Shown here: one piece after another, positions 17,181-26,866 of the stretch
Layout: the number at the start of each line of letters is the position of its first letter
How positions within the stretch are numbered: position 1 is the first letter of the stretch
Origin: Chitinophaga pinensis
GTDB lineage: Bacteria; Bacteroidota; Bacteroidia; UKL13-3
Reading direction: 5' to 3'
Assembly (NCBI GenBank): GCA_945870425.1
Contig: CAMBSD010000014.1
Location: 1-64,000 of the forward strand
DNA length: 64,000 nt
The notes under the pieces: generated by a model
Told to the model about the DNA's origin: nothing
Seen by the model: the letters and a program-made list of their open reading frames with translations, nothing else
Database searches by the model: none
Program-made: the position numbers and the translations under genes

Positions 17181-18311
17181 TTACTCCTCACTACTATTTT
17201 TCATTTGCATCAATATTGAATAGGCATTTTTAAGTACCAGTTTCTGGGTTGTTAAATCCATATTTCCATCGGCTATAATTTCTTGGTAGCCATTTTCACT
17301 GTTACCTAATTTTACTTTGCATAGCTCATAATTTCCATTGCTTTTATCTGCAAAAACAAAATGTTCGTTTTGCCACCTTAGCACGGCATCATTGGGCACA
17401 GCCAGAGCGTTTTGAGATTTTACTTCTACCTGTGCATTCATATACATGCCAGGTAAAAGTGTTTTATCGTATTGTTCAAAATGGCAATGCACTTCAGCAG
17501 CTCTGTTTTCATTTAGATTTTGGCTTATAAGTATGATTTCGGCCTCATGTATTTCTGCAAGGTTATCGTTTTTAAATGCCATTACCTTTTGTCCAATACT
17601 AAGTTTAGACACATCTTTTTCGAACACCATTAAGTTTAGATGAATGTCTTCAGGATTTACCAATTCAAACAACACATCAGTAGGGGAGGTATATTTGCCA
17701 ATATTCACATTCACCTTTGAAACAAAACCATTGATAGGTGAATACAAATTAACACTTCGTGAGATGGAATTTGGATTCAATGTATTTGGATTGATACTTA
17801 TAAGCATCAGTTTTTCACTTAATGAGCGAAGTTGTATTCTTTGGTTTTCTAGATCCGATTTGGCTTGTTGAAAAACCTTGTCGCTACTTGCTTTACTATA
17901 ATTCAGTTCTTTCTGACGCTTGTATTCAGCTTCAATAAATTCAAGTTTAGATTTGGCCATTAAATAGTCTTGTTGCAATTGTATTAACTGGGCATCTTCT
18001 ATTACAGCCAGTATCTCACCTTTGTTAACATGCATGCCGGGCAAAAGCTTGGTTGACTTTAAATAACCACCTAAAGGAAAGCTTATACTCACCATATTTT
18101 GTGGCGGAACATCAATCACACCATTAAGTTTTATAATGCTAGAAATGCTTTTGCTTTGTGCCATGCCACTTTCTATGGATGCATTTTTAATTTGCTCTAG
18201 ACTTAATTTTACGGCTGTTATTTCAGCCACAGTCTCTGTTTTTTTTTCTTCGTTTTTTGGGGCACCACAAGATGCTAAAAACAATAAGCTTATAATGATA
18301 TATTTTTTCAT
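17181..18311 (-). CDS. Periplasmic adaptor of metal efflux RND system (CzcB/CusB-like)
   Basis: Membrane-fusion lipoprotein linking the RND pump to the outer-membrane channel. It has 376 residues with lipobox FLASC (C15), a barrel-sandwich (lipoyl-like) half near 70-110 (GGYLKSTKLLPGMHVNKGE), a helical hairpin (about 115-180), the second half-motif LYSPINGFVSKVNVNIGKY, then beta-barrel and membrane-proximal domains (LLPGMYMNAQVEV, ALAVPNDAVL). There is no His- or Met-rich N-terminal metal-binding segment. The gene follows the pump gene with a single base between them, so both are on one transcript. Substrate is inferred from the pump to be a divalent metal such as Zn, Co or Cd. Confidence 0.93.
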   Translation of the reverse strand: MKKYIIISLLFLASCGAPKNEEKKTETVAEITAVKLSLEQIKNASIESGMAQSKSISSIIKLNGVIDVPPQNMVSISFPLGGYLKSTKLLPGMHVNKGEILAVIEDAQLIQLQQDYLMAKSKLEFIEAEYKRQKELNYSKASSDKVFQQAKSDLENQRIQLRSLSEKLMLISINPNTLNPNSISRSVNLYSPINGFVSKVNVNIGKYTSPTDVLFELVNPEDIHLNLMVFEKDVSKLSIGQKVMAFKNDNLAEIHEAEIILISQNLNENRAAEVHCHFEQYDKTLLPGMYMNAQVEVKSQNALAVPNDAVLRWQNEHFVFADKSNGNYELCKVKLGNSENGYQEIIADGNMDLTTQKLVLKNAYSILMQMKNSSEE

Positions 18312-18312
18312 T

Positions 18313-21300
18313 TTAATTGTTTCCTAATAATCTGTCTAGCTTGATTTTTGATTGATTTAAGTTTTGTAAAGCATTTAAATATTCGCTTTGGATGCCAATA
18401 CTTTGGTTGAGTAAAGTGGTGAATTGCAAGTAATCAATATCTCCGTTATTGAATTGTAGATTTGCCGTATTAGCTATGGTTTTAGAATGATTTAAACCTT
18501 CTGAGTAATAGTAATCAAAGCTACTTTGGTATTTCTTTACTTGATCTTGCATAACCAAAACATCAGTTTTTAGTTTTTGTTGTATCATGTTGAAATCATT
18601 TTGAGCCTTTTCAAATTGCAATTTACTAGCATCAATTCGCGATGATTGAGCGCCAAAAAACAAAGGAATACCAGCGCATACCATGAAAGATGAAAAACGC
18701 TTTTCGCTATTAAAATAGGTTTCTTTTCCATCAATATTTTGCAAGCCAATGATGGTCATATTATTATATCCTAACATTAAATCCGGAAGCAGTTTATTAC
18801 GCTCTGTTTTCCATTTGTATTTATTAGCATTCAGGTAATGCAGCTCAGCTAACATCAGTGGGTGTTGACTTAAATTTAAAGTATCAGCAATTGAAAATAA
18901 ATTATAGATTTCGTTTGAGGCTATTGGTTCGTATTGAAATTTGTCATTCAACAACTGGTTAAAATGTTTGATAGCAATTTCTATATCACTATTCAACATT
19001 TTTAATTGGATATTGATTTGCTGTCGTTGGCTTTCAGCTGTTGTTTTTTCTAGTATGTTACTTTCTCCTAGTTTAAGTTTCAATCGAGCTTTTTGTTCAA
19101 ACAAGGCATATAAACTATCAGCATATTGCAATAATTTTTCTTTTTGTCTCAATACCAAAATTTCATAAAATATCAATTTGACATTGGCATTCACATCAAG
19201 TTTACTCAACTTTGTTTGAGCCTTAGTAGCTAAGTATGATTCAGATAAATTTTTCTTGTGAGCTACATATACTGTTGGGAAAGCAAAGCTTTGAGATAAT
19301 CCAAATCTGTTGTCATTATAAATAGTATTTATCTGTCCATATTCAAAACTTATATTGGCTTTGGGGGAATCAAACCAAGTCCTTTTAAAACTTTCATTGC
19401 TTTGTTCATTTATAATGGCTCCTTGTATTTGGTAATTATTCTTTTCTGCAATACTCAATGCTTTTTCCAAGCTAATGTCATGATTAGGTGTTTGAGCAAA
19501 GCTTACAATGCTAAATAATAATGATACAAGGATGAAAATTGGAGCAATGGTGATTTTAGTTTTATTAGTTTTATTATTTTTATTTTCAAACATTACATAC
19601 AATATTGGTAATACCAATAAAGTTAAAAGAGTGGCAGATATCAATCCCCCCATAACTACAGTTGCTAGCGGTCTTTGTACTTCAGCTCCTGCACCATTGC
19701 TAAGAGCCATAGGTAAGAAGCCAAGTGAGGCCACAGCGGCCGTCATTAACACGGGTCTTAACCTTATTTTGGTACCTGTAAAAACAATATCAATCACATC
19801 TTGCATGCCTTCTTTTTTAAGGCGATTGAATTCAGAGATTAATACAATTCCATTTAAAACAGCCACACCGAATAAGGCAATAAAACCTACTCCTGCAGAG
19901 ATACTAAAAGGCATTTGTCTTAACCATAAAGCAATGATGCCACCAATGGCAGATAGTGGAATAGCTGTAAAAATAAGCATTCCCACACCTAATGAATTAA
20001 AGGCAAAATAAAGCATCATGAAAATAAGTAATAATGCAATGGGTACTGCAATGCTTAATCTTTGTTTGGCAGCTTGTAGGTTTTCAAAAGCACCGCCATA
20101 TGTTACATAATAACCTGCAGGAAATTTTATTTCCTTATCTACTAATTTTTTTAAGTCTTTAACCACTGTTTGCACATCTTTTTCACGCACATTGAAACCA
20201 ACAATTATTCTGCGCTTAGCTTCTTCTCGTTGTATTTGATTTGGACCTTCAATTTCATCAACTTCTGCCACTTGGTATAATGGAATTTGGATCCCTTTAT
20301 TGGTTGATATTAGTAAATTTTGCACATCTGATAAATTTTTTCTTTGTTCATTTTCAAGTCTTACTACCATGTCGAATCTTCGCTCTCCTTCATATACCTG
20401 ACCCGTCACCGCACCGGCAAAAGCTGCATTCACTGTATTGTTGATTTCAGAAATATTTAAGCCATATTTCGCCATCACATCACGATTATATTTTATTACA
20501 ATTTGTGGCATACCTGTTACGGTTTCAACGTATAAATCTTTTACTCCTTCTACTTTTTTTGTTATCTCGCCAAGTCTCTCTGCAAAATGAGCAAGTGTGT
20601 CTAAGTTTTCACCAAATATTTTGCATACTACATCCTGCTTCGCACCTGTCATTAATTCATTAAATCGCATTTGAACAGGGTATTGAAAACTTACGGTTAT
20701 ACCTGGAATTTTTGCTGCTTCAATACTCATTTTTTCAGCCAAATCATCAAAGGATTCTGCAGAAGTCCATTCTTGCTTATCTTTCAAAATAATCATCATG
20801 TCACTTGCCTCTAAAGGCATAGGATCAGTAGGAATTTCTCCGCTACCAATCTTGGTTACAATTTTGATGATTTCTGGGAATTTAGCTAAAAGCAATTTTG
20901 ATGTTTGTTGGGTTGATTGAATACTTGTATTTAAGTTGCTTCCTGTTAGTACGCGTGTTTCAACTGCAAAATCTCCTTCTTCAAGCTTTGGAATAAATTC
21001 ACCACCCATATTACTTAAAATGATTGAAGCCAATCCAAATAAGCCCAAAGCAATAAAAAGTACCATCTTTTTAAATTGAAGGCTCTTCTCTAATACTTGC
21101 CTGTATGCATTTTCTACCTTTCCCATAAGTTTATCTGAAAAGGTTGATTTAATACTAATTTTTTTACTTATGAATAAGGCTGTCATCATAGGAACATAAG
21201 TAAGAGATAAAATAAATGCACCCAGTATGGCAAAGGCCACGGTTTGTGCCATTGGGCCAAACATCTTTCCTTCAATCCCTTCAAGTGACAGGATGGGTAA

Positions 21301-22689
21301 GTAAACAATTAATATAATTACCTGTCCGAAGGCAGCTGCATTCATCATTCTTGAGGAAGATTCGTTCACTTCATTATCCATCTCTTCTTGCGAAATACTT
21401 CCAATGCCAGCAAATTGTTTTGAATGAGCTAATCGATGTAAAACTGCCTCCACTATAATGACTGCCCCATCTACAATTAATCCAAAATCCAATGCACCTA
21501 AACTCATCAAATTGCCACTTACACCAAACAAATTCATCATGATGATGGCAAATAGCATGGCAAGTGGAATTACAGAAGCCACAATAAAACCAGCCCTTAT
21601 ATTGCCTAAGAATAAGACCAGAACGCATAATACAATGAGTGCACCTTCTAGTAAATTCTGCTCAACAGTTCCAATGGCATTGTTAACCATTTTACTTCTA
21701 TCCAAAAAGGGTTCAATTTCAATACCTTCAGGAAGTATTTTCCTTATTTGTTCTATTTTCTCTTTTACCTTTTTTATTACTACTGAGGAGTTTTCACCCT
21801 TAAGCATCATAACAACTGCGCCCGCAACTTCACCTTCACCATTGTAGCACATGGCTCCATATCTAGTAGCGATGCCTGTTTTGATTTCTGCAACATCTCT
21901 AATAAGCACAGGTATTCCGTTTGTATTATTTTTGACTACTATTTTTTCAATATCTTCATTGCTGCCAACTAGACCCTCACTTCTAATGTAAAGTACTGTT
22001 GGACCTTTTTCTATATAAGCTCCTCCCGTATTTTGGTTGTTGTTTTCCAGTGCTTTAAAAACATCGCTTATGCTAAGATTAAATGATTTTAACTTATTGG
22101 AATTCACAGCTACTTCAAATTGCTTAAGTGCACCACCAAAATTGGAAACATCCGCTACTCCTTCTGTTCCAATAAGACTTCTTCTTACTGTCCAATCCTG
22201 AATGGTTCTTAAATCACTTAACGAATACATGTTTTCGTAACCTTTTTTAGTTTTGATAACATATTGGTAAATTTCACCTAAACCAGTTGTAACGGGTGCA
22301 AGGGTAGGCATACCAAAGCCTTTTGGTATTTGTGATTGGAGTAAAAGTAACCTTTCAGAAACTTGTTGTCTTGCCCAATATACATCCACGTTGTCGTTGA
22401 AAACAATGGTTACGAGGGATAGTCCAAATCGAGAGAAGCTTCTTATTTCCTTTAGGCCCGGAATGTTACTATTGGCTTGTTCAATTGGAAAGGTGATCAA
22501 TCGCTCAATATCAGTTGCACCAAGAGCGGGCACAGTTGTTATAATTTGAACTTGATTGTTTGTAATATCCGGAACAGCATCGATGGGAAGTTTACTAGTT
22601 TGGTATGCACCATAAACTATCAAACCAAGCACCATCAATCCAATTATCAGTTTATTTTTAACTGAAAATTTTATTATATTGTTTAACAT
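18313..22689 (-). CDS. CzcA-type heavy-metal RND pump fused to a TolC-family outer-membrane channel
   Basis: A 1458-residue fusion. Residues 1 to about 1040 are a complete heavy-metal-efflux RND protein with 12 predicted transmembrane helices. It opens INNIIKFSVKNKL-like and carries GALDFGLIVDGAVIIVEA in helix 4, the signature of divalent-cation pumps (CzcA type) rather than Cu/Ag pumps. From about 1063 to the end lies a TolC/CzcC-type outer-membrane factor (ISLEKALSIAEKNNYQIQG, later GDIDYLQFTTLLNQSI). The junction contains FILVSLLFSIVSFAQ, which reads as a perfect signal peptide with a cleavage site after FAQ. Such fusions recur in Bacteroidota. With the adaptor gene downstream, two genes supply a full tripartite pump. 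It uses proton force to export metal from periplasm or cytoplasm. Confidence 0.94.
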   Translation of the reverse strand: MLNNIIKFSVKNKLIIGLMVLGLIVYGAYQTSKLPIDAVPDITNNQVQIITTVPALGATDIERLITFPIEQANSNIPGLKEIRSFSRFGLSLVTIVFNDNVDVYWARQQVSERLLLLQSQIPKGFGMPTLAPVTTGLGEIYQYVIKTKKGYENMYSLSDLRTIQDWTVRRSLIGTEGVADVSNFGGALKQFEVAVNSNKLKSFNLSISDVFKALENNNQNTGGAYIEKGPTVLYIRSEGLVGSNEDIEKIVVKNNTNGIPVLIRDVAEIKTGIATRYGAMCYNGEGEVAGAVVMMLKGENSSVVIKKVKEKIEQIRKILPEGIEIEPFLDRSKMVNNAIGTVEQNLLEGALIVLCVLVLFLGNIRAGFIVASVIPLAMLFAIIMMNLFGVSGNLMSLGALDFGLIVDGAVIIVEAVLHRLAHSKQFAGIGSISQEEMDNEVNESSSRMMNAAAFGQVIILIVYLPILSLEGIEGKMFGPMAQTVAFAILGAFILSLTYVPMMTALFISKKISIKSTFSDKLMGKVENAYRQVLEKSLQFKKMVLFIALGLFGLASIILSNMGGEFIPKLEEGDFAVETRVLTGSNLNTSIQSTQQTSKLLLAKFPEIIKIVTKIGSGEIPTDPMPLEASDMMIILKDKQEWTSAESFDDLAEKMSIEAAKIPGITVSFQYPVQMRFNELMTGAKQDVVCKIFGENLDTLAHFAERLGEITKKVEGVKDLYVETVTGMPQIVIKYNRDVMAKYGLNISEINNTVNAAFAGAVTGQVYEGERRFDMVVRLENEQRKNLSDVQNLLISTNKGIQIPLYQVAEVDEIEGPNQIQREEAKRRIIVGFNVREKDVQTVVKDLKKLVDKEIKFPAGYYVTYGGAFENLQAAKQRLSIAVPIALLLIFMMLYFAFNSLGVGMLIFTAIPLSAIGGIIALWLRQMPFSISAGVGFIALFGVAVLNGIVLISEFNRLKKEGMQDVIDIVFTGTKIRLRPVLMTAAVASLGFLPMALSNGAGAEVQRPLATVVMGGLISATLLTLLVLPILYVMFENKNNKTNKTKITIAPIFILVSLLFSIVSFAQTPNHDISLEKALSIAEKNNYQIQGAIINEQSNESFKRTWFDSPKANISFEYGQINTIYNDNRFGLSQSFAFPTVYVAHKKNLSESYLATKAQTKLSKLDVNANVKLIFYEILVLRQKEKLLQYADSLYALFEQKARLKLKLGESNILEKTTAESQRQQINIQLKMLNSDIEIAIKHFNQLLNDKFQYEPIASNEIYNLFSIADTLNLSQHPLMLAELHYLNANKYKWKTERNKLLPDLMLGYNNMTIIGLQNIDGKETYFNSEKRFSSFMVCAGIPLFFGAQSSRIDASKLQFEKAQNDFNMIQQKLKTDVLVMQDQVKKYQSSFDYYYSEGLNHSKTIANTANLQFNNGDIDYLQFTTLLNQSIGIQSEYLNALQNLNQSKIKLDRLLGNN

Positions 22690-22818
22690 GAGTTTTTGTG
22701 AAAATAATAATGATTCGTTTAAGCAAAATTCTCCTTTTATTAGTATTGCTAATTTAGATTACATCGCTTTTAAATAATAAATGAAATAAATTTAGTTTAA
22801 TCCATTCGAAATGACGTT

Positions 22819-23220
22819 TTAAATTCTAGGTGGTTGCCAAATATCCGATAAATAAGATGAAGGCAAATAAGCATTTTCTCTGGAAATTTTGATACTTCCG
22901 ATGATGAAAATGGGCTCTTGTATTTGATAGTTTATTGAACTTAAATAAGAATTTTCTAAAGCATGATGAGAGGAGCAATCGTGGGATTTGAAAGGCAATT
23001 TCATGTCCTTATCATAATCATTGTATTTTGAGTTACTTTGTGAATAATGTATTTCAATAAAACCAATAAGAGTTAAATCTTTGTTTTGTTCTTTATGCTC
23101 AAAATAATGGGTTATAAAAGCACCAAGCTTGCATAACTCTCTGAACTCTGTGCCACAAAGCAGATATAGACTTAATAAAATAATGCTCATGGCTTTTTTC
23201 ACATGACGAAAGTAATGCAA
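22819..23220 (-). CDS. Small conserved protein linked to metal-efflux RND genes
   Basis: A 133-residue protein with a hydrophobic N-terminus (about 10-25, MSIILLSLYLLCG) that could be a signal peptide or anchor. It then has LCKLGAFITHYFEHKEQNKDLTL, IEIHYSQSNSKYNDYDKDMKLPFKSHDC, and a polar tail. The H-Y-x-E-H-K and DYDKDMKLPFK-H patterns match a hypothetical family I recall beside Bacteroidota metal-efflux operons. His, Cys and Asp residues could bind metal, but this is inference. It lies 129 bases upstream of the CzcA-TolC gene and 32 bases after the lipoprotein gene, all on the same strand. Confidence 0.65.
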   Translation of the reverse strand: MHYFRHVKKAMSIILLSLYLLCGTEFRELCKLGAFITHYFEHKEQNKDLTLIGFIEIHYSQSNSKYNDYDKDMKLPFKSHDCSSHHALENSYLSSINYQIQEPIFIIGSIKISRENAYLPSSYLSDIWQPPRI

Positions 23221-23252
23221 TAATTCGTTTGAAGCAATATGAAATATTGTTC

Positions 23253-23723
23253 CTATTGGAAACTAATGTTTCCTGGAGTAATGGTAATTGTTGAAGTACT
23301 GATCCAACCACAATTTGATGAGATAAGTCCTACACTATCTATTCCATTTGCATTCATAGATGAATAGCCTTCATATTGCCATGAGTTGGCTCCTGAAGTG
23401 AAATTTATTGTATAGTCGAATAATACTTTTCTTTCAGATGTGTTTTTAATGGCTAGTTTTACGAAACAATTAGGAGTTTTGTTTTTGCAATTAATGGTAT
23501 TGCTGTAGGTTGTTAAATTTTGGTAAAGTTTAAAACTAGCAACAATAGGAATAGTGCTAGCGCTTGAAGTGGTATTGATTAAATTCAGTGATCTAACTTG
23601 CTGTGGCATTTGAGTGGGTTGACAATCAGATGATGATGGGTTACTTGCATTAGCCAAATCTTTTTCACATGAAGATAGTGCCATTATTACGAGAAGTGTG
23701 AGAAAATTATAATTGATTTTCAT
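23253..23723 (-). CDS. Lipoprotein of unknown function
   Basis: A 156-residue protein with a type II signal peptide and lipobox ALSSC. The mature part is a Ser/Thr-rich, beta-type sequence with Cys in SSSDCQP, NCKNKTPNC and SSNCGW. The pairs could form disulfides or bind metal. I chose the ATG at 23723 because it begins a normal lipoprotein signal (MKINYNFLTLL); the frame extends to 23738 with another ATG. It heads the minus-strand metal-efflux cluster, so a role in metal handling is possible but only from context. Confidence 0.65.
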   Translation of the reverse strand: MKINYNFLTLLVIMALSSCEKDLANASNPSSSDCQPTQMPQQVRSLNLINTTSSASTIPIVASFKLYQNLTTYSNTINCKNKTPNCFVKLAIKNTSERKVLFDYTINFTSGANSWQYEGYSSMNANGIDSVGLISSNCGWISTSTITITPGNISFQ

Positions 23724-23738
23724 TATTGAGGAATACAT

Positions 23739-23990
23739 TTCATTATTTCTCGAAATATAAACTACGAATTATCAAAAGTATACTTGGACATTTTTCGCAT
23801 ACCTAATTCTAGGGTATGCTGCGGCTGCGTGTTTTAGTATTATGCAATTTATAGTAAATTAGCTTCCATTAAAATAGAACTTGTGGTTTGTCAACTTCAA
23901 GATTGGAAAACATCTAAAGTGTAGTTAGAAGTATACGTGTCGCGATATTAGGGATAAAAAATAAATCTAGTTATAACCTTTATCCAAGTA
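23739..23990. other. Intergenic gap without recognisable feature
   Basis: This 252-base gap lies between two minus-strand genes and presumably holds the promoter of the lipoprotein/metal-efflux cluster. I see no RNA gene or strong terminator. A short imperfect palindrome around the GGGTATGCTGCGGCTGCG segment (about 23812-23831) is the only GC-rich spot. Confidence 0.4.
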
Positions 23991-25976
23991 TTATTTAAGT
24001 AAGATTTTTTGCGTTGAAATTATTTCATTTTCAACTTTCAATTTTGCAAAGTAAATACCTTTGCTTAAAAAGCTAAAATCAATATTACTAGCTTTAAAAA
24101 TATTGTTATTGAATGAACCTTCAATACTTGTGCTTTTTCCTGACAAATCAATTAAAATAATGGATGCATCGTTGGTTTGATATTCATAATTTTCTGCACC
24201 TTCAATTCTAACAGAAATATCTTTATCTATATCTTTGTCTATAGGGTTTGGCCAGAGAACAGTAATAAAATCTTCTCCTAAATTTTTGAATAAGCTTGAG
24301 CTAGTAGTTTGAATTTCATAACAACCATAACTAGGCTTTATGATATTGGTATTTGTAGCCACATTAATAAGCCTTGACTTGCCTATCAAATCATACCAAG
24401 CTTTGTCGTTAGGCGGTAAAATGAGTGATTGTGCATTTCTGCATACTTGACAACCTGCATTTAAATCATAATTGTTTAAAACAGGGTTTATAAAACCTAC
24501 TGTTTGCAAGTCTGTTGAGGTATAATTATTGCTGTTACTAAATATACTTTGTTGAGGATTAGCTATAAATATTGGGTTAGGTAATGTTACTATCGATGGA
24601 TTTAACGTGTTTGGTAATGGGTCTCTTACTGCCAAGTTATTATAACACTTACCTTTGGTTTGAAAGGCATAATTTTGCATAAACATGATGGCCCTTCCTG
24701 AGTCATTTGGATGCATTATTATTGTATTGTGAAAGGCTTCAAAAAGTGTCTGATTAATTGTGATTCCCATTCTCGCAAGGGTTTGAGGGGTGCATATTTT
24801 ATCATTGAAATAAATAGCATTAATTGCCCACCATGTAGATTCTCTTGGATTTAAATTTGGTTTAATTATTAAGTTGTTATAAAATCTGTTTTGAATTCCA
24901 AAGCATTGAATGGCACTGCCGCTTCCAGTATTAATAATGTTATTGTAAACCTCACCCATGCAAGGCCCACCTATGATAATACCGAACATTTGACCATAGT
25001 CTTTTTTTATTCCATAGTTTGAAACTTTGTTGTTAAATACCCTATGATATTTTGCCATAGCAACTTGTATCCCATCCCATCCTGTGCTATCTGTAATATT
25101 ATTATAGATTAATACCGTATCAATAAAGTGGGGCAAAAATCTCCATGAGTTTTTGGAATAAAAAATTAGATTATTTGTAGGCAATGAACTTGCAAAACTT
25201 TGATTAATGTTTATTGTAGTGCCATCATTTTGGTTGTAGGCTGTTGAACCTATGTAAAATGCCTCAGAACCTATATGATGAATATAGTTATCATGGAATT
25301 TACCAACACCTAATCCGCCTGTCAATACATATTGTCTGCAATATGCTGTATCTACGATGGTACTGCTTCCGTTATATGGTTCAGATGATTTAAACTGAAT
25401 ACCTTGAGCTCCAATATAACCAATTTCACAGTTAGCTAACTCAACGTTTTTTGTATTTCTATCAAAGGTGATTCCCATTGAAGAGCTACTGGTAAAGTTC
25501 TTTATTTTTAAGTTCAGGGTTGAATTGGCCTCTTTTCCACTTACTAAAATGTTTGAACATCCATGAAAAGCAATACCATAATTTGTATTACCATTAGTTT
25601 GGGTAATTTGGATAATTTTACCTGTTTTATTTTTAATTAGTATTGGTTTGGCTTTACTTCCAGCTAGATTTTTTATTAGCATCTGTGTTCTAATAAACGT
25701 GTTGTTTCCGATTGATGCAGTGGCATCAATAAGTAAAGTATCCCCGGGTGCTAAATTTACGTATAGGTGATTATATACCACCAAGGTTCCCCCAAGTGGT
25801 ATATTTATATTTGTTTGGCTAGCCGTTTGAAAATATGAGGTTGATTGTAGCACAACTTCCGCACTTGGTGGTATTGTAATTTGCGTGCAAAAAGAATAAG
25901 CTGAAAAAAAAAATATGCAAATTGTTGTGATTGCTTTGTTCGCAGCACTTTTTAAGTTTAATTCTATGTTTTTCAT
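23991..25976 (-). CDS. Parallel beta-helix surface protein with T9SS type A sorting domain
   Basis: A 661-residue exported protein. A hydrophobic segment at about 14-30 (AITTICIFFFSAYSFC) acts as signal peptide. Residues about 40-540 show many short repeating strands with N-rich turns (NVELANCEIGYIGAQGIQF, FHDNYIHHIGSEAFYIG, FNNKVSNYGIK), typical of a right-handed parallel beta-helix as in pectate lyases and other polysaccharide-binding proteins. The last 80 residues (VLWPNPIDKDI, IILIDLSGKS, FSFLSKGIYFAKLKVENEII, STQKILLK) form a type A T9SS sorting domain, so the protein is sent to the surface or medium. No catalytic residues can be assigned. A short duplication IDKD-IDKD sits inside the sorting domain. 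Confidence 0.85.
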   Translation of the reverse strand: MKNIELNLKSAANKAITTICIFFFSAYSFCTQITIPPSAEVVLQSTSYFQTASQTNINIPLGGTLVVYNHLYVNLAPGDTLLIDATASIGNNTFIRTQMLIKNLAGSKAKPILIKNKTGKIIQITQTNGNTNYGIAFHGCSNILVSGKEANSTLNLKIKNFTSSSSMGITFDRNTKNVELANCEIGYIGAQGIQFKSSEPYNGSSTIVDTAYCRQYVLTGGLGVGKFHDNYIHHIGSEAFYIGSTAYNQNDGTTININQSFASSLPTNNLIFYSKNSWRFLPHFIDTVLIYNNITDSTGWDGIQVAMAKYHRVFNNKVSNYGIKKDYGQMFGIIIGGPCMGEVYNNIINTGSGSAIQCFGIQNRFYNNLIIKPNLNPRESTWWAINAIYFNDKICTPQTLARMGITINQTLFEAFHNTIIMHPNDSGRAIMFMQNYAFQTKGKCYNNLAVRDPLPNTLNPSIVTLPNPIFIANPQQSIFSNSNNYTSTDLQTVGFINPVLNNYDLNAGCQVCRNAQSLILPPNDKAWYDLIGKSRLINVATNTNIIKPSYGCYEIQTTSSSLFKNLGEDFITVLWPNPIDKDIDKDISVRIEGAENYEYQTNDASIILIDLSGKSTSIEGSFNNNIFKASNIDFSFLSKGIYFAKLKVENEIISTQKILLK

Positions 25977-26173
25977 GTTTTGAGGCTTGGCAATCCATTG
26001 ACATTAATAAATTAACCATTAAAACAAATAAAACAATAAAATGTCGCAATTGGCTGTTGCAAATCTTGAATTCTTAAAAATGTTTATAACATGTTAAAAA
26101 GCAGAATGATAATTTTAAGCTCTTGTGCAAAGAATCTTATTAATACTAAGATTTGCTGTAACAAAGGTGGTTT

Positions 26174-26866
26174 TTAATTTTTTTCTTGAAGTAATTTCTT
26201 TACACTTATCTTACCCCCTTCACATTTGAAAACATGAGCCGGAAATTTTTCTACAATACGGTAATCGTGAGTAGTTACTATTATAGAGGTGCCACTTTTA
26301 CTTATTTGATGTAATAGTTTGAAGATTTCGTCACTCGTATCTGGATCTAAATTCCCAGTTGGCTCATCAGCCAAAATAACATCTGGCTTATTTAGTAATG
26401 CCCTGGCGATTACCAATCTTTGTTGCTCTCCACCACTAAGTTCGAAAGGCATTTTAAAACTTTTCGTGCCTAATCCAACCAATTCAAGTACCTCATTTAT
26501 ACGCGTATCAATTTCATATTTGTTTTTCCAACCTGTGGCTTGTAAAACAAAAAATAAATTTTCATAAGCTGTTCTATCCGTTAACAATTGAAAGTCCTGA
26601 AATATGATACCGATTTTTCTGCGTAGGTATGGTATTTCACTTTCTTTAATCTTATCCAAAAAGTACCCTGTAATTTCACCCATTCCTTTTTCAAGTTTCA
26701 AATCGGCATATAAAGTTTTAAGTAAAGATGATTTGCCAGAACCAGTTTGTCCTATAAGGTAGACAAATTCTCCTGCTTGGATTTCAAAGTTTATTTCAGA
26801 TAAGATGAGATTATGTTGCTGAAAAATGGCAGCATTTTCAAGTTTTATTACAGTTTTTGTGTTCAT
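26174..26866 (-). CDS. ftsE: Cell-division ABC transporter ATP-binding protein FtsE
   Basis: FtsE pairs with FtsX at the division septum and activates peptidoglycan hydrolases on the other side of the membrane. The 230-residue ATPase has Walker A GQTGSGKS (39-46), Q-loop in IGIIFQDFQLL, signature LSGGEQQRLVIARAL, Walker B VILADEPTGNLD and the switch His in TTHD. The FQDFQLL segment and overall length fit FtsE rather than LolD, but LolD-like proteins are similar. FtsX is not in the window. The gene overlaps the small upstream gene by 4 bases. Confidence 0.85.
   Translation of the reverse strand: MNTKTVIKLENAAIFQQHNLILSEINFEIQAGEFVYLIGQTGSGKSSLLKTLYADLKLEKGMGEITGYFLDKIKESEIPYLRRKIGIIFQDFQLLTDRTAYENLFFVLQATGWKNKYEIDTRINEVLELVGLGTKSFKMPFELSGGEQQRLVIARALLNKPDVILADEPTGNLDPDTSDEIFKLLHQISKSGTSIIVTTHDYRIVEKFPAHVFKCEGGKISVKKLLQEKN

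Noticed and set aside
19508..20011. 167-codon frame antisense to the CzcA-TolC fusion
   Set aside because: Mirror of transmembrane-coding sequence; no independent support.
24220..24260. Short tandem duplication (IDKD) in the sorting domain of the beta-helix protein
   Set aside because: Only a 12-base imperfect duplication that keeps the frame; ordinary slippage.
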